Shown piece after piece: positions 1 through 10,515 of a stretch of 64,000 nt of DNA (positions are counted from its first letter, which is position 1; each line of letters starts with the position of its first letter). The notes beneath the pieces are model-generated. The model worked only from the letters and a program-made list of their open reading frames with translations, ran no database searches and was not told the origin of the DNA. The stretch comes from Mesorhizobium sp. YM1C-6-2 (GTDB taxonomy: Bacteria; Pseudomonadota; Alphaproteobacteria; Rhizobiales; Rhizobiaceae). The DNA lies in the NCBI RefSeq assembly GCF_003666685.1, contig NZ_RCIZ01000009.1, positions 150,528 to 214,527 on the forward strand. The letters are read 5' to 3'. A program made the position numbers and the translations under genes.

Positions 1-348
1 GACGGCATGGACGTGCGCGCGGTGAAGTCGGCGAGCGATCTCGCCGTCGACTGGTGCCGCTCCGGCAAGGGTCCGATCATCCTGGAGATGCAGACCTACC
101 GCTACCGCGGCCACTCCATGTCCGACCCGGCCAAATACCGCTCGAAGGACGAAGTGCAGAAGATGCGCTCGGAGCACGATCCCATCGAGCAGGTGAAAGC
201 ACGCCTGACGGCCAAGAAATGGGCTGGCGAGGACGAGCTCAAGGCCATCGACAAGGAAGTCCGCGACATCGTCGCCGACGCCGCCGAATTCGCGCAGACC
301 GATCCCGAGCCGGATGCTTCCGAGCTCTGGACCGACATCGTTCACTGA
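1..348 (+). CDS. pdhA: Pyruvate dehydrogenase E1 component alpha subunit, C-terminal part
   Basis: This is the 3' end of the gene for the thiamine-diphosphate-dependent E1 alpha subunit, which decarboxylates pyruvate as part of the cytoplasmic pyruvate dehydrogenase complex. The frame is open from the first base of the window, so the start lies outside. The visible part carries the conserved E1 alpha stretch RYRGHSMSDPAKYRS, including the RGHS motif near the active site, and ends DIVH-stop. The E1 beta gene follows 12 bases later on the same strand, and E2 and E3 come after it, so the identification rests on both sequence and operon order. Confidence 0.95.
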   Translation, partial: DGMDVRAVKSASDLAVDWCRSGKGPIILEMQTYRYRGHSMSDPAKYRSKDEVQKMRSEHDPIEQVKARLTAKKWAGEDELKAIDKEVRDIVADAAEFAQTDPEPDASELWTDIVH

Positions 349-360
349 GGGAGCGCGACA

Positions 361-1803
361 ATGCCGATCGAAATCCTGATGCCCGCGCTTTCCCCGACGA
401 TGGAGGAAGGCAACGTCTCCAAATGGCTGAAGAAGGAAGGCGACAAGATAAGCGCCGGCGACGTGATCGCCGAGATCGAGACCGACAAAGCGACGATGGA
501 AGTAGAGGCGGTCGATGAAGGCACGCTCGCCAAGATCGTCGTGCCGGAAGGCACCGAGGGCGTGAAGGTCAACACGCCGATCGCTATCCTGGCCGTCGAA
601 GGCGAAGACATCGACAAGGCAGGCGAGGGCGTCGGCGAGGAGGAAGCCAAGCCGGCCAAATCCGCCGAAGCCGAGAAGACGGCGGAAGCGCCTGCCGAGG
701 ATGCCGGCGGCAAGGCGCGTGAAGCGTCCGCCGAGCCGGGCGCCCAGAAGAAGGCCGCCAAGGCTCCCGCTGCACCCAAGATCGAGATCGCAGCCGACCC
801 CGACATTCCCGCCGGCACCGAGATGGTGTCGATGACGGTGCGCGAGGCGCTGCGCGACGCAATGGCGGAAGAGATGCGCCGCGACGAGGACGTCTTCGTC
901 ATGGGCGAGGAGGTCGCCGAGTACCAGGGCGCCTACAAGATCACGCAAGGGCTGCTGCAGGAGTTCGGCCCGCGCCGCGTGGTCGACACACCGATCACCG
1001 AGCACGGCTTTGCCGGCGTCGGCGTCGGCGCCGCGATGGCCGGCCTGAAGCCGATCGTCGAGTTCATGACCTTCAATTTCGCCATGCAGGCGATCGACCA
1101 GATCGTCAACTCGGCGGCGAAGACGCTCTACATGTCGGGCGGCCAGATGGGCGCGCCGATCGTCTTCCGCGGACCGAACGGTGCGGCGGCGCGCGTCGCC
1201 GCCCAGCACAGCCAGGACTATGCCGCCTGGTACAGCCACATCCCCGGCCTGAGGGTCATTCAGCCCTACACGGCTGCGGACGCGAAGGGCCTGCTCAAGG
1301 CGGCTATCCGCGATCCGAATCCGGTGATCTTCCTCGAGAACGAGATCCTCTACGGCCAGCATTTCGACGTGCCGAAGCTCGACGATTTCGTGCTGCCGAT
1401 CGGCAAGGCCCGCGTGCACAAATCCGGCAAGGACGTGACCATCGTCTCCTGGGGCATCGGCATGACCTATGTCGTGAAGGCCGAAGCCGAGCTGCGTAGC
1501 CTCGGCATCGATACCGAGATCATCGACCTCAGGACGATCCGGCCGATGGACCTCGACACGGTGATCGCATCGGTCCGCAAGACCAACCGGCTGGTGGTGG
1601 TCGAAGAAGGCTTCCCGCAATCGTCGGTCGGAGACTTCATCGCCAACCAGGTGTCGCAGCGCGCCTTCGATCATCTCGACGCGCCGGTCATCACCATCGC
1701 CGGCAAGGACGTGCCGATGCCTTACGCGGCCAATCTCGAGAAGCTGGCGCTGCCGAATGTCGGCGAGGTCGTCGAGGCGGTGAAAGCCGTCACCTATCGC
1801 TGA
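361..1803 (+). CDS. pdhB: Pyruvate dehydrogenase E1 beta subunit with N-terminal lipoyl domain
   Basis: E1 beta subunit of the pyruvate dehydrogenase complex, 480 aa, about 140 aa longer than a plain E1 beta because of a fused lipoyl domain. Residues 1-80 are the lipoyl domain, with the lipoylated lysine expected at K43 inside [10 protein letters not shown]. Residues 81-150 are an Ala/Lys/Glu-rich flexible linker. The transketolase-type E1 beta domain starts near residue 155 ([15 protein letters not shown]) and includes [12 protein letters not shown]. This fusion is known from alphaproteobacterial complexes. The start has the ribosome site GAGGGAG just upstream. The lipoyl part is nearly identical to that of the following E2 gene. 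Confidence 0.97.
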   Translation: MPIEILMPALSPTMEEGNVSKWLKKEGDKISAGDVIAEIETDKATMEVEAVDEGTLAKIVVPEGTEGVKVNTPIAILAVEGEDIDKAGEGVGEEEAKPAKSAEAEKTAEAPAEDAGGKAREASAEPGAQKKAAKAPAAPKIEIAADPDIPAGTEMVSMTVREALRDAMAEEMRRDEDVFVMGEEVAEYQGAYKITQGLLQEFGPRRVVDTPITEHGFAGVGVGAAMAGLKPIVEFMTFNFAMQAIDQIVNSAAKTLYMSGGQMGAPIVFRGPNGAAARVAAQHSQDYAAWYSHIPGLRVIQPYTAADAKGLLKAAIRDPNPVIFLENEILYGQHFDVPKLDDFVLPIGKARVHKSGKDVTIVSWGIGMTYVVKAEAELRSLGIDTEIIDLRTIRPMDLDTVIASVRKTNRLVVVEEGFPQSSVGDFIANQVSQRAFDHLDAPVITIAGKDVPMPYAANLEKLALPNVGEVVEAVKAVTYR

Positions 1804-1821
1804 GCCGGTTGGGAGGACACG

Positions 1822-3177
1822 ATGCCGATCAACATCACAATGCCGGCCCTCTCGCCCACGATGGAAGAGGGCAATCTCGCCAAGTGGCTGGTCAAGGAGG
1901 GCGACAAGGTTTCGCCGGGCGACGTGATCGCCGAGATCGAGACCGACAAGGCGACGATGGAAGTCGAGGCGGTCGACGAGGGCACCGTCGCCAAGATCGT
2001 CGTGCCTGAAGGCACCGAGGGCGTGAAGGTCAATGCGCTAATCGCGGTGCTCGCCGGCGAAGGCGAGGATGCGGGCGCGGCTGCCAAGTCCGGCGGCGCT
2101 CCCGAGAAGAAGGCCGAAGCCCCCAAGGCCGCCGAAGCGCCGAAAGCGGAGGTGAAGGCCGAAGCGCCGAAAGCCGAGCCTGCCAAGGCGGAAAAGGCGC
2201 CGGCAGCCGCTCCCGCGGCGAACGGCCATGCGGCCGGCGATCGCGTCTTCGCCTCGCCGCTGGCGCGGCGCATCGCCAAGGATGCCGGCATCGACATCGC
2301 CGCCGTCAAAGGTACCGGCCCGCATGGGCGCATCGTGCGGGCGGACGTCGACGCCGCGGTCGCCGGCGGCGGCACGAAGGCTGCGCCTGCCGCCAAGGCA
2401 GGAACTCCCGCGCCGGCCGGCAAGCCGATGTCGGACGACGCGGTACTGAAGCTCTTCGAGGAAGGCTCCTACGAGCTCGTCCCGCACGACAACATGCGCA
2501 AGACCATCGCAAGGCGGCTGGTCGAGGCGAAGTCGACCATCCCGCACTTTTATCTCACGCTCGACTGCGAGATTGACGCGCTCCTGGCGCTGCGGACCCA
2601 GATCAACGCGGCCGCCCCGGTGAAGAAGACCGACAAGGGCGAGACGCCGGCCTACAAGGTCTCGGTCAACGACATGGTCATCAAGGCGATGGCGCTGGCG
2701 CTGCGCGATGTGCCCACCGCCAACGTGTCGTGGACCGAAACCGCCATGGTGCAGCACAAGCATGCCGATGTCGGCGTCGCCGTCTCCATCCCTGGCGGGC
2801 TGATCACGCCGATCATCCGGCGCGCCGACGAAAAGACGCTGTCGGTGATCGCCAACGAGATGAAGGATCTTGCCGCGCGGGCCAGGACCAAGAAGCTGAA
2901 GCCGGAGGAATACCAGGGCGGCACCACGGCGGTGTCCAACCTCGGCATGTTCGGCATCAAGGATTTTTCGGCGGTCATCAACCCGCCGCACGCGACGATC
3001 CTGGCGGTCGGGGCCGGCGACGAGCGGGCGGTGGTGAAGAACGGCGAGATCAAGGTCGCCACCATCATGTCGGTGACGCTGTCGACCGACCACCGCGCCG
3101 TGGACGGCGCGCTAGGCGCCGAGCTTCTCGTCGCCTTCAAGCGCCATATCGAGAACCCGATCGGGATGCTGGTGTAG
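1822..3177 (+). CDS. pdhC: Dihydrolipoamide acetyltransferase (E2) of pyruvate dehydrogenase
   Basis: E2 core of the pyruvate dehydrogenase complex, 451 aa; it transfers the acetyl group from lipoamide to CoA. Residues 1-80 form one lipoyl domain (lysine K43 in ETDKATM), followed by an Ala/Lys/Pro linker. A peripheral-subunit-binding domain lies around residues 137-175 ([14 protein letters not shown], then [11 protein letters not shown]). The catalytic acetyltransferase domain runs to the C-terminus with the active-site signature DHRAVDG near residue 425. The start follows a GGGAGGA ribosome site. The next gene begins one base after the stop region, which points to cotranscription. Confidence 0.97.
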   Translation: MPINITMPALSPTMEEGNLAKWLVKEGDKVSPGDVIAEIETDKATMEVEAVDEGTVAKIVVPEGTEGVKVNALIAVLAGEGEDAGAAAKSGGAPEKKAEAPKAAEAPKAEVKAEAPKAEPAKAEKAPAAAPAANGHAAGDRVFASPLARRIAKDAGIDIAAVKGTGPHGRIVRADVDAAVAGGGTKAAPAAKAGTPAPAGKPMSDDAVLKLFEEGSYELVPHDNMRKTIARRLVEAKSTIPHFYLTLDCEIDALLALRTQINAAAPVKKTDKGETPAYKVSVNDMVIKAMALALRDVPTANVSWTETAMVQHKHADVGVAVSIPGGLITPIIRRADEKTLSVIANEMKDLAARARTKKLKPEEYQGGTTAVSNLGMFGIKDFSAVINPPHATILAVGAGDERAVVKNGEIKVATIMSVTLSTDHRAVDGALGAELLVAFKRHIENPIGMLV

Positions 3178-3178
3178 C

Positions 3179-3820
3179 ATGACGAAAACCATTCTTGCCT
3201 ATGGCGACTCGCTGACCTGGGGCTACAGCGCAGAGGGTACCGGGCGGCATGCCTATGAAGACCGCTGGCCGAGCGTGCTGGAGGCCGAATTGGCCGGCGC
3301 TGCTCGCGTCATCCCCGATGGCCTCAACGGACGCACCACGGCCTTCGACGACCATCTCTCGGCCGCCGAACGCAACGCCGCCAAGACCCTGGCGACGGCG
3401 CTGCTGACGCATGCGCCGCTAGACCTCGTCATCATTCTGCTCGGCGCCAACGACATGAAGCCGTGGATCCACGGCAGCCCGTTCACGGCCAAGTACGGCC
3501 TGCTCAGGCTGGTCGAGATCGTGCGAGGCACCGACTACGGCTTCGGCTGGGCAGCCCCGAAAATCCTGCTCGTTTCGCCACCGCCGATCACCCGCACGGA
3601 TCATGTCGAGTTCAAGGAATTCTTCGCCGGCGGCGAGGCCGCCTCGCAGCATCTGCCGCGGCTCTATGCCGAGCTTGCCGAGATGACAGGCTGCAGCTTT
3701 TTCGATGCAGGCAGCGTCGCAAAGACCTCGCCGCTCGACGGCATCCATCTCGACGCCGAAAACACGCGCGCGATCGGGCGCGGGATTGCGCCCGTGGTGC
3801 GCAAGATGCTCGAACTCTGA
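3179..3820 (+). CDS. SGNH/GDSL-family hydrolase (esterase/lipase-like)
   Basis: A 213-aa serine hydrolase of the SGNH fold. Block I is AYGDSLTWG (nucleophile Ser at about residue 11), block III is LLGAND, and block V is DGIHLD, which supplies the Asp and His of the triad. No signal peptide is visible, so it should be cytoplasmic. It sits between the E2 and E3 genes of pyruvate dehydrogenase, its ATG directly after the pdhC stop. That insertion is common in rhizobial pdh operons, but its link to the complex is not known. The natural substrate cannot be read from the sequence. Confidence 0.88.
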   Translation: MTKTILAYGDSLTWGYSAEGTGRHAYEDRWPSVLEAELAGAARVIPDGLNGRTTAFDDHLSAAERNAAKTLATALLTHAPLDLVIILLGANDMKPWIHGSPFTAKYGLLRLVEIVRGTDYGFGWAAPKILLVSPPPITRTDHVEFKEFFAGGEAASQHLPRLYAELAEMTGCSFFDAGSVAKTSPLDGIHLDAENTRAIGRGIAPVVRKMLEL

Positions 3821-3831
3821 GGAGAGATGCC

Positions 3832-5277
3832 GTGGCCAACGCTTACGACGTGATCATCATCGGCTCGGGCCCCGGCGGCTACATCGCGGCGATCCGCGCC
3901 GCGCAGCTCGGGCTGAAGACGGCGGTCGTCGAGCGCGAGCATCTCGCCGGCATCTGCTCCAACTGGGGCTGCATCCCGACCAAGGCGCTGCTGCGCACGG
4001 CCGAGGTGTTTCATTATGCCGAGCACGCCAAGAACTACGGCTTCACGATCGAAGGCAAGGTGACGCCCGACGTGAAGGCGATCGTCGAGCGTTCGCGCGG
4101 CATCGCGCAGCGCATGAACAACGGCGTCGGCTTCCTGATGAAGAAGAACAAGGTCGACGTCATCTGGGGCGAGGCGAAGCTCACCAAACCCAATGAGATC
4201 GTCGTCGCCAAGACGTCCAAGAAGCCGATGGAGCCGATGGGCCCGGTGCCGAAGAACACGCTGGGCGAGGGCACCTACACCGCCAAGCACATCATCATCG
4301 CCACCGGCGCTAGGCCGCGCGCGCTGCCCGGCATCGAGCCCGACGGCAAGCTGATCTGGACCTATTTCGAGGCGATGGTGCCCAAGGAGATGCCGAAGTC
4401 GCTGCTGGTCATGGGGTCGGGCGCGATCGGCATCGAATTCGCCTCCTTCTACCGCACCATGGGCGTAGACGTGACCGTGGTCGAGATCATGCCGCAGGTG
4501 ATGCCGGTCGAGGACACCGAGATCGCGACCTTCGCGAAGAAGCAGTTCGAGAAGCAGGGCATGAAGATCCTGCTCGAGGCCAAGGTGGCCAAGGTCGAGA
4601 AGGGCAAGGATTCTGTCACCGCCCATGTCGAGACGAAGGGCGGCAAGGTCGAGAAGCTCACCGCCGACCGGATGATCTCGGCGGTCGGCGTGCAGGGCAA
4701 TGTCGAGAACATCGGCCTGGAGGCGCTCGGCGTGAAGACGGAGCGTGGCACCATCGTCATCGACGGCTACGGCCGGACCAACGTGCCGGGCGTCTACGCG
4801 ATCGGCGATGTCGCGGGACCGCCGATGCTCGCCCACAAGGCGGAGCACGAGGCGGTGATCTGCGTCGAGAAGATCGCCGGCCTGCCCAATGTGCACCCGA
4901 TGGACAAGCTGAAGATCCCCGGCTGCACCTATTGCAGTCCGCAGGTTGCGTCGGTCGGCCTTACGGAAGCCAAGGCCAAGGAAGCAGGCTACGACATCCG
5001 CGTCGGCCGCTTCCCCTTCGTCGCCAACGGCAAGGCCATCGCGCTCGGCGAGGACCAGGGCATGGTCAAGACGATCTTCGACAAGAAGACCGGCCAGCTG
5101 CTCGGCGCGCACATGGTCGGGGCGGAAGTCACCGAGCTCATCCAGGGTTTTGTCGTGGCCATGAATCTGGAGACCACCGAGGAAGAGCTCTTCCACACGA
5201 TCTTCCCGCACCCGACCCTGTCGGAAACCATGAAGGAAAGCGTGCTCGACGCCTATGGCCGCGTGCTCAACGCATAG
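3832..5277 (+). CDS. lpdA: Dihydrolipoamide dehydrogenase (E3)
   Basis: FAD enzyme that reoxidises dihydrolipoamide in the pyruvate dehydrogenase complex, 481 aa. The start is taken as GTG (reading VANAYDVIIIGSGPGG) after the ribosome site GAGGAGAG; the open frame extends further upstream, but that part overlaps the SGNH gene and is not E3-like. Visible parts are the FAD-binding GSGPGG, the redox-active disulfide CSNWGC (residues about 43-48), the NAD-binding GSGAIGIEFA, a second FAD contact in YAIGDVAG, and the C-terminal His/Glu active-site motif HPTLSE. It is the last gene of the pdh cluster. Confidence 0.97.
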   Translation: MANAYDVIIIGSGPGGYIAAIRAAQLGLKTAVVEREHLAGICSNWGCIPTKALLRTAEVFHYAEHAKNYGFTIEGKVTPDVKAIVERSRGIAQRMNNGVGFLMKKNKVDVIWGEAKLTKPNEIVVAKTSKKPMEPMGPVPKNTLGEGTYTAKHIIIATGARPRALPGIEPDGKLIWTYFEAMVPKEMPKSLLVMGSGAIGIEFASFYRTMGVDVTVVEIMPQVMPVEDTEIATFAKKQFEKQGMKILLEAKVAKVEKGKDSVTAHVETKGGKVEKLTADRMISAVGVQGNVENIGLEALGVKTERGTIVIDGYGRTNVPGVYAIGDVAGPPMLAHKAEHEAVICVEKIAGLPNVHPMDKLKIPGCTYCSPQVASVGLTEAKAKEAGYDIRVGRFPFVANGKAIALGEDQGMVKTIFDKKTGQLLGAHMVGAEVTELIQGFVVAMNLETTEEELFHTIFPHPTLSETMKESVLDAYGRVLNA

Positions 5278-5362
5278 GAGCCGTGTCGTCCCGCATCTGT
5301 TGGCGCGCGGCGTTGCGGCCTATATGACGGTTTGCAACTAGCCTCTGAGAGGAGACTCGGGG

Positions 5363-5647
5363 ATGGAACAGAGCGTCGGAATCATGGGAATGCCGGGCGT
5401 CGGCTTTTTCGGCATGCTCGTCATCGGCTTCATCGCCGGCTACGTCGCCGAGAAGGCGATGAACCGCGAGCACGGCCTGTTCACCAACATTCTGGTCGGC
5501 ATTGCCGGCTCCTTCGTCGGCGGCACGCTGGCCGGCGTTCTCGGCCTGAACTACCAGGGCTTCCTCGGCAACCTGATCGTGGCGGTTGCCGGCGCAGTGG
5601 TCATCCTGTGGATCTTCGGGCGTGTCAGGCAAAGCGGAGTGAACTGA
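5363..5647 (+). CDS. GlsB/YeaQ/YmgE-family small membrane protein
   Basis: A 94-aa integral membrane protein with three predicted hydrophobic helices (about residues 10-30, 36-58 and 65-90) and glycine-rich segments such as [16 protein letters not shown], typical of the transglycosylase-associated (GlsB/YeaQ) family. These proteins are often stress-linked, but their activity is unknown. The ATG follows a good ribosome site (GAGAGGAGA). It lies between lpdA and lipA, with lipA starting six bases after its stop, so the two may share a transcript. Confidence 0.85.
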   Translation: MEQSVGIMGMPGVGFFGMLVIGFIAGYVAEKAMNREHGLFTNILVGIAGSFVGGTLAGVLGLNYQGFLGNLIVAVAGAVVILWIFGRVRQSGVN

Positions 5648-5652
5648 GAAAC

Positions 5653-6618
5653 ATGGTCACCGTCCTCGATCGTATTACCGACGCGCCGCGCGCCAGGCAT
5701 CCCGAGAAGGCCCACCGGCCCGACCAGGAAGTGCTGCGCAAGCCCGACTGGATCAGGGTCAAGGCTCCGACCTCGAAGGGCTACGCTGATACGCGCGCGA
5801 TCGTGAAGGCGAACAAGCTGGTCACGGTGTGCGAGGAGGCCGGCTGCCCGAACATCGGCGAGTGCTGGGACAAGAAGCACGCCACCTTCATGATCATGGG
5901 TGAGATCTGTACGCGGGCATGCGCCTTCTGCAACGTCGCCACCGGCATACCGACCGCGCTCGACCCGGAAGAGCCGGCGCGGGTGGCTGATGCCGTCCAC
6001 CAGATGGGGCTGACCCATGTCGTCATCACCTCGGTCGATCGCGACGATCTTGACGACGGTGGCGCCCAGCATTTCGCCGAGGTGATCCATGCAATCCGCG
6101 CGCGCACGCCTAGCACCACGATCGAAATCCTGACGCCGGACTTCCTGCGCAAGGATGGCGCGCTGGAGGTCGTCGTCGCGGCCAGGCCCGACGTGTTCAA
6201 CCACAATCTGGAAACCGTGCCCTCGAACTATCTGACCGTTCGTCCGGGCGCCCGCTACTTCCATTCGATCCGACTTCTGCAGCGGGTGAAGGAACTCGAT
6301 CCGTCGATCTTCACCAAGTCCGGTATCATGGTCGGCCTCGGCGAGGAGCGGAACGAGATCCTGCAGCTAATGGACGATCTCAGATCGGCCAATGTCGACT
6401 TCATGACGATCGGCCAGTATCTGCAGCCGACGAAGAAGCACCACCCGGTGAAGCGCTTCGTCACGCCCGACGAGTTCAAGTCCTACGAGACGGTCGGCAA
6501 GACCAAGGGCTTCCTGCTCGTCGCGGCGAGCCCGCTGACGCGCTCGTCGCACCACGCCGGCGAGGACTTCGCCAGGTTGCGCGCGGCGCGGGAGAAGCTG
6601 CTTTCGCATACGGCCTGA
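5653..6618 (+). CDS. lipA: Lipoyl synthase
   Basis: Radical SAM enzyme that inserts two sulfurs into protein-bound octanoyl groups to make the lipoyl cofactor needed by the E2 and E1 beta lipoyl domains encoded just upstream. It is 321 aa. The auxiliary iron-sulfur cluster ligands are in [12 protein letters not shown] (about residues 58-69), the radical SAM cluster ligands are in CTRACAFC (about residues 84-91), and the conserved [10 protein letters not shown] lies near the C-terminus. The start is the ATG after the GlsB-like gene; the frame is open further upstream but that sequence is not LipA-like. Confidence 0.97.
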   Translation: MVTVLDRITDAPRARHPEKAHRPDQEVLRKPDWIRVKAPTSKGYADTRAIVKANKLVTVCEEAGCPNIGECWDKKHATFMIMGEICTRACAFCNVATGIPTALDPEEPARVADAVHQMGLTHVVITSVDRDDLDDGGAQHFAEVIHAIRARTPSTTIEILTPDFLRKDGALEVVVAARPDVFNHNLETVPSNYLTVRPGARYFHSIRLLQRVKELDPSIFTKSGIMVGLGEERNEILQLMDDLRSANVDFMTIGQYLQPTKKHHPVKRFVTPDEFKSYETVGKTKGFLLVAASPLTRSSHHAGEDFARLRAAREKLLSHTA

Positions 6619-6662
6619 ATGATCTCTCAGCCTGCGCCGATCGTCTTGGCTCGGCCGGTCGC

Positions 6663-7178
6663 GTGCTGGTCATCGGCTGCTCTGGCAGCGGCAAGTCGAC
6701 GCTTGCGCAGAGACTTTCCGCCCGGCTCGGCCTGCCATACGTTTCGATGGACCGCGCCTTCTTCTGGCTTCCGGGATGGAGGTCGCGGGAGCGTGGAGAA
6801 ATCCGCGCGATGATTGCGCGGGCCGTTGCCCAGGAACGGTGGATCATGGATGGCACCAGCCCCGGCACGATGGATCTGCGCCTGCCGCGCGCCGACTTGG
6901 TGCTGTGGCTGCGCCTGCCACGGCTGCTTTGCATCGCACGGGTGGTCCTGAGGCGCATCCGCTATGCGGGAAGGTCGCGGCCCGAGATGGCCGACGACTG
7001 CCCGGAAAAGATCGACCTCGAATTCCTGCGCTACATCTGGAATTTCGAAAAGGATGAGGTGCCGGAGGTTCTCGAAGGCATCGTGAAGCACGGCCCCGAC
7101 GTGCCGGTTTTCGTTCTCGATTCGCGTCGTGATGCCGGCGCGCTGCTTGCTCTGCTCGAAAGGCGTGATACGGACTGA
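6663..7178 (+). CDS. P-loop kinase-like protein (adenylate kinase/FlaR-type)
   Basis: A 171-aa nucleotide-binding protein with a Walker A loop at the extreme N-terminus (VIGCSGSGKSTLAQRLS, residues 3-19), an aspartate-containing MDRAFFW, and the segment WIMDG followed by an Arg-rich LID-like part. This is the layout of the topology-modulation/FlaR-type adenylate kinase relatives. GTG at this position puts the P-loop in the usual place; the preceding lipA gene ends 44 bases upstream. The substrate is unknown. Only four bases separate it from the next gene, so it is likely cotranscribed with it. Confidence 0.8.
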   Translation: MLVIGCSGSGKSTLAQRLSARLGLPYVSMDRAFFWLPGWRSRERGEIRAMIARAVAQERWIMDGTSPGTMDLRLPRADLVLWLRLPRLLCIARVVLRRIRYAGRSRPEMADDCPEKIDLEFLRYIWNFEKDEVPEVLEGIVKHGPDVPVFVLDSRRDAGALLALLERRDTD

Positions 7179-7181
7179 TCC

Positions 7182-7643
7182 ATGCCGCAGTTCGAAACGA
7201 TCAAGCACGTCACCCATCCGCCGCACGAGATGTTCGCGCTGGTCGCCGACGTGGAGAAGTATCCCGAATTCCTGCCGCTTTGCGAGGCGCTGACGGTGCG
7301 CTCGCGCAAGGAGCGCGAAGGCCGCACGGTTCTGGTCGCCGACATGACCGTGGGCTACAAGGCGATCCGCGAGACGTTCACCAGCCAGGTGCATCTGAAG
7401 CCCGACGAGAACGCCATCGACGTCAAATATCTCGACGGCCCGTTTCGCTATCTGAGCAACATCTGGCGTTTCGACACGGCGGCGGACGGTGGCACCGACA
7501 TCCACTTCTTCATCGACTATGAATTCAAGAGCCGTATCCTCGGCGCCATGATGGGTGCGATGTTCGACCGCGCCTTCCGCATGTTCACGAGCGCCTTCGA
7601 AAAACGGGCAGACGCGGTTTACGGATCGACGGGCGCGGCCTGA
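7182..7643 (+). CDS. RatA/COQ10-type START-like protein
   Basis: A 153-aa protein of the SRPBCC (START-like) fold in the COQ10/RatA branch. It starts with the family pattern PQFETIKHVTHPPHEMFALVADVEKYPEFLPLC, and YLDGPFRYLSNIWRF and FFIDYEFKSRILG follow. Eukaryotic COQ10 binds ubiquinone, and E. coli RatA affects ribosome subunit joining. In alphaproteobacteria this gene normally follows lipA, as here, which favours a quinone or respiratory-cofactor role over a toxin role; that last point is inference. Its 3' end overlaps the convergent cinA-like gene by 25 bases. Confidence 0.9.
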   Translation: MPQFETIKHVTHPPHEMFALVADVEKYPEFLPLCEALTVRSRKEREGRTVLVADMTVGYKAIRETFTSQVHLKPDENAIDVKYLDGPFRYLSNIWRFDTAADGGTDIHFFIDYEFKSRILGAMMGAMFDRAFRMFTSAFEKRADAVYGSTGAA

Positions 7644-8128
7644 TCCGCCATTGCCCTGAGACCCATGCCGAGGGCGTGCTTGACCGTCTCGCGGCGGATG
7701 AAATCGCGGCCGCGGTTCTCGAAGATGCGCTTTTCCGTGATCACCGGCTTGCCCGAAAGCGCAAGCCCAAACCAGACCAGCCCGACCGGCTTCTCCGCCG
7801 AGCCGCCGTCGGGGCCGGCGATACCCGTCACCGCAAGGGTTATGCCGGCGCGTGAGTTCTCCAGGGCGCCGGCCGCCATTTCATGGGCCGTTTCGGAGGA
7901 GACCGCGCCATGCTTCTCCAGCGTTTCGGGCGAAACGCCGATCATCTCGGTCTTGGCCTCGTTGGAATAGGTGACGAAGCCGCGGTCGACCATCGACGAC
8001 GATCCGGGGATGTCGGTGAGCAGCGAGATGATCATGCCGCCGGTGCAGGATTCGGCCGTCGCCACCAGTATCTTGCGATGCGCGCAGGCCTTCAGGAAGC
8101 TGTCCGCCAGGTCGCCCCAATCATTCAT
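7619..8128 (-). CDS. CinA C-terminal domain protein (PncC-type amidohydrolase)
   Basis: A 169-aa stand-alone CinA C-terminal domain. Proteins of this type deamidate nicotinamide mononucleotide in the pyridine nucleotide cycle. Family motifs seen are [11 protein letters not shown] near residue 25, [16 protein letters not shown], and [15 protein letters not shown]. The start ATG overlaps the stop of ispDF by four bases (ATGA), showing translational coupling to ispDF; that pairing is common in Hyphomicrobiales. No competence-related N-terminal domain is present. Confidence 0.92.
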   Translation of the reverse strand: MNDWGDLADSFLKACAHRKILVATAESCTGGMIISLLTDIPGSSSMVDRGFVTYSNEAKTEMIGVSPETLEKHGAVSSETAHEMAAGALENSRAGITLAVTGIAGPDGGSAEKPVGLVWFGLALSGKPVITEKRIFENRGRDFIRRETVKHALGMGLRAMADQAAPVDP

Positions 8129-9345
8129 TCCGGAACCTCTCCCGGGAAAATCACGCTGGCCGTGGCAATCGCCGCTATCCCTTCTTCACGGCCTATGAAA
8201 CCCAGACGCTCGTTTGTGGTTGCCTTGATCGAGATGCGACCGGCCGAAATGTTCAGCATGGAGGCGATCGCCTCGACCATGGCCTCGCGGTGCGGGCCGA
8301 TGCGTGGCGCCTCGCAGATCAGCGTGATGTCGGCATTGGCGATGCGGCCCCCCCGGGAACGCACGATCGCCGCGGCGTGTTCCGCGAAGATGTGCGACGC
8401 CGCGTCCTTCCATTGCGGGTCGGACGGCGGAAAATGCGTGCCTATGTCGCCGGCGCCGCAGGTGGCGAGCAGCGCATCGGTCAGCGCATGCAGGCCGACA
8501 TCGGCATCGGAGTGGCCAGACAGCTTCTTGTCGTGTGGGATCTTCACACCGCAGAGCGTGACGTGGTCGCCCGATGTGAAGGAATGCACGTCATAGCCGT
8601 TGCCGGTGCGCACATCCGGAAAAGCCTGCCTGCGGTTTCCGAGGCGCTGGTCGGCCACCACCATGTCCCTTGCCCAGGTGAGTTTCATGTTGTCCGGCGA
8701 GCCGGTGACGATACGGACGGGGATCTTGGCCCATTCGGCGACGGCCGCGTCGTCGGTAAAATCCTGCTTGCCGAGCTGGAACGCCTTTTCATGCGCCGCG
8801 AGGATCGGCCAGAACGGAAAGCCCTGCGGGGTCTGGGCGGCGTGCAGGCCGGCGCGCGGCACCGTCTCGCCGACATTGCCGTCGCCGTTCATACGTTTCA
8901 GCGTGTCGGCCACCTGCATCGCCGGCAGCGCGCCCTGCCTTTCGTCGATCGCGTCTATCGTGCGATCGATGAGGCCGGGATCGACGAAGGGACGCACGCC
9001 GTCGTGGATGAGCACCATGTTGGGCGCGTCGTCGCGAAGCGCGCGCAGCGCAAGCCGCGTCGATTCCTGCCTGGTGGCGCCGCCATGGATGGCGGTGACT
9101 CGCCCGTCGGCGAACTCCGAAGTGGACGTCCGGAACAGCTCGTCGTCATCAGGATGGATGGCGACGACGATCCGCCCGATCCTGGGATGACTGAGAAAAG
9201 CCTGTATCGTATGGGAAACGACGGGCCGCCCGCCGATATGGCGATACTGTTTGGGCCCGTCGGCCTTGCCGGCCCGTTCACCACGTCCGGCGGCGACAAT
9301 GACCACGGCCGCCTGACCCGGCTGCGTTTCCGATCCATCCTGCAT
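8125..9345 (-). CDS. ispDF: Bifunctional IspD/IspF enzyme of the MEP isoprenoid pathway
   Basis: Fusion of 2-C-methyl-D-erythritol 4-phosphate cytidylyltransferase (IspD, about residues 10-235) and MECDP synthase (IspF, about residues 245-406), two non-consecutive steps of isoprenoid precursor synthesis. IspD shows [12 protein letters not shown] for CTP binding and IHDGVRPFV. IspF shows GNGYDVHSF with metal ligands Asp and His, [11 protein letters not shown], and the closing [19 protein letters not shown]. The start chosen is the ATG reading MQDGSETQ; the open frame has 30 more upstream residues without family similarity. This fusion is usual in alphaproteobacteria. Confidence 0.95.
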   Translation of the reverse strand: MQDGSETQPGQAAVVIVAAGRGERAGKADGPKQYRHIGGRPVVSHTIQAFLSHPRIGRIVVAIHPDDDELFRTSTSEFADGRVTAIHGGATRQESTRLALRALRDDAPNMVLIHDGVRPFVDPGLIDRTIDAIDERQGALPAMQVADTLKRMNGDGNVGETVPRAGLHAAQTPQGFPFWPILAAHEKAFQLGKQDFTDDAAVAEWAKIPVRIVTGSPDNMKLTWARDMVVADQRLGNRRQAFPDVRTGNGYDVHSFTSGDHVTLCGVKIPHDKKLSGHSDADVGLHALTDALLATCGAGDIGTHFPPSDPQWKDAASHIFAEHAAAIVRSRGGRIANADITLICEAPRIGPHREAMVEAIASMLNISAGRISIKATTNERLGFIGREEGIAAIATASVIFPGEVPE

Positions 9346-9486
9346 GGGGCAGACGCATAGTCGGGCCGCATCCGGAAGACCAGAGGATTCCGGCCCGCGA
9401 CGCAATTTCGCGCCCGTTGACGGTTGCGCGCCCAAAAGAAACTGTCTATCGCTTAGGCATATAGAGAAAGTGCTTGGTTTTTATGC

Positions 9487-10515
9487 ATGGCTGAATTCGA
9501 AAAGCTCGCCGAGCCCATCGAGATAGGCGGCACGTCGATACGTAACCGGGTTTTCCTGGCGCCGATGTCGGGCGTCACCGACGAAGCCTTCCGCCGCCGT
9601 GCCTATGGTCATGGCGCCGGGCTCGTCGTGTCGGAGATGATCGCTTCGGGCGAACTCGCCAAGGGCCGCCTCGATACCGGCCGCCGCGTGCGGCATTCCG
9701 GCCTGCCGGTCCATATGGTGCAACTCGCCGGCCGGGAAGCGCACCACATGGCGGAGGCCGCAACGATCGCCGAGGCGGAAGGCGCCGACATCATCGACAT
9801 CAACATGGGATGTCCGGCGAAGAAGGTGACCGGCGGCTATTCCGGCTCCGCGCTGATGCGCGATCTCGATCATGCGCTCACGCTGATCGATGCGACCGTC
9901 GGAGCGGTGAAGGTTCCGGTGACGGTGAAGATGCGGCTCGGCTGGGACGAGACGGCCCTCAATGCGCCCGTACTGGCGCGGCGCGCCGAGGAGGCGGGGG
10001 TGAAGATGGTCACCGTCCATGGGCGCACGCGCTGCCAGTTCTATCAGGGCAAGGCCGACTGGCGGGCGATCGCCCGCGTCAAGGCCACGGTTTCGATCCC
10101 CGTCGTCGCGAACGGCGATGTCGGTTCGCCTGCCGAGGCCATGTCCGTGCTCGAACAGTCCGGTGCCGACGCGGTTATGGTCGGCCGCGCCAGCTACGGC
10201 GCGCCCTGGATCGTCGGGCAGATCGCGCATGCGGCCGGCAGCAATGATGCCGCCAGCAACGCCCCCGCGGGCGGGCAGGCGATGGCAGACTACGTCGCCG
10301 GGCACTACGAAGACATGCTCGCCCTTTACGGCGTCGAAAGCGGCCTGCGGCAGGCGCGAAAACATCTCGGCTGGTATCTTGACCGGCATGCTCCGGGCCT
10401 TGGTGCCTTGCGCAGCGCCATCATGACATCGTTCGACCCGGCCGAGGTGATCCGCGGCCTGCGTGCTGCATTCCTGGCGTCATCGGACATCGAGCCAGCC
10501 AGGACGGCAGCATGA
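9487..10515 (+). CDS. dusB: tRNA-dihydrouridine synthase (NifR3/DusB type)
   Basis: FMN enzyme that reduces uridine to dihydrouridine in tRNA, 342 aa. Motifs are the N-terminal [28 protein letters not shown] with the active-site Cys at about residue 101, [20 protein letters not shown], and VVANGDVGS. It is the first gene of the dusB-ntrBC operon found throughout rhizobia, where it was named nifR3 from its position. Its stop overlaps the ntrB start by four bases (ATGA). Confidence 0.95.
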   Translation: MAEFEKLAEPIEIGGTSIRNRVFLAPMSGVTDEAFRRRAYGHGAGLVVSEMIASGELAKGRLDTGRRVRHSGLPVHMVQLAGREAHHMAEAATIAEAEGADIIDINMGCPAKKVTGGYSGSALMRDLDHALTLIDATVGAVKVPVTVKMRLGWDETALNAPVLARRAEEAGVKMVTVHGRTRCQFYQGKADWRAIARVKATVSIPVVANGDVGSPAEAMSVLEQSGADAVMVGRASYGAPWIVGQIAHAAGSNDAASNAPAGGQAMADYVAGHYEDMLALYGVESGLRQARKHLGWYLDRHAPGLGALRSAIMTSFDPAEVIRGLRAAFLASSDIEPARTAA

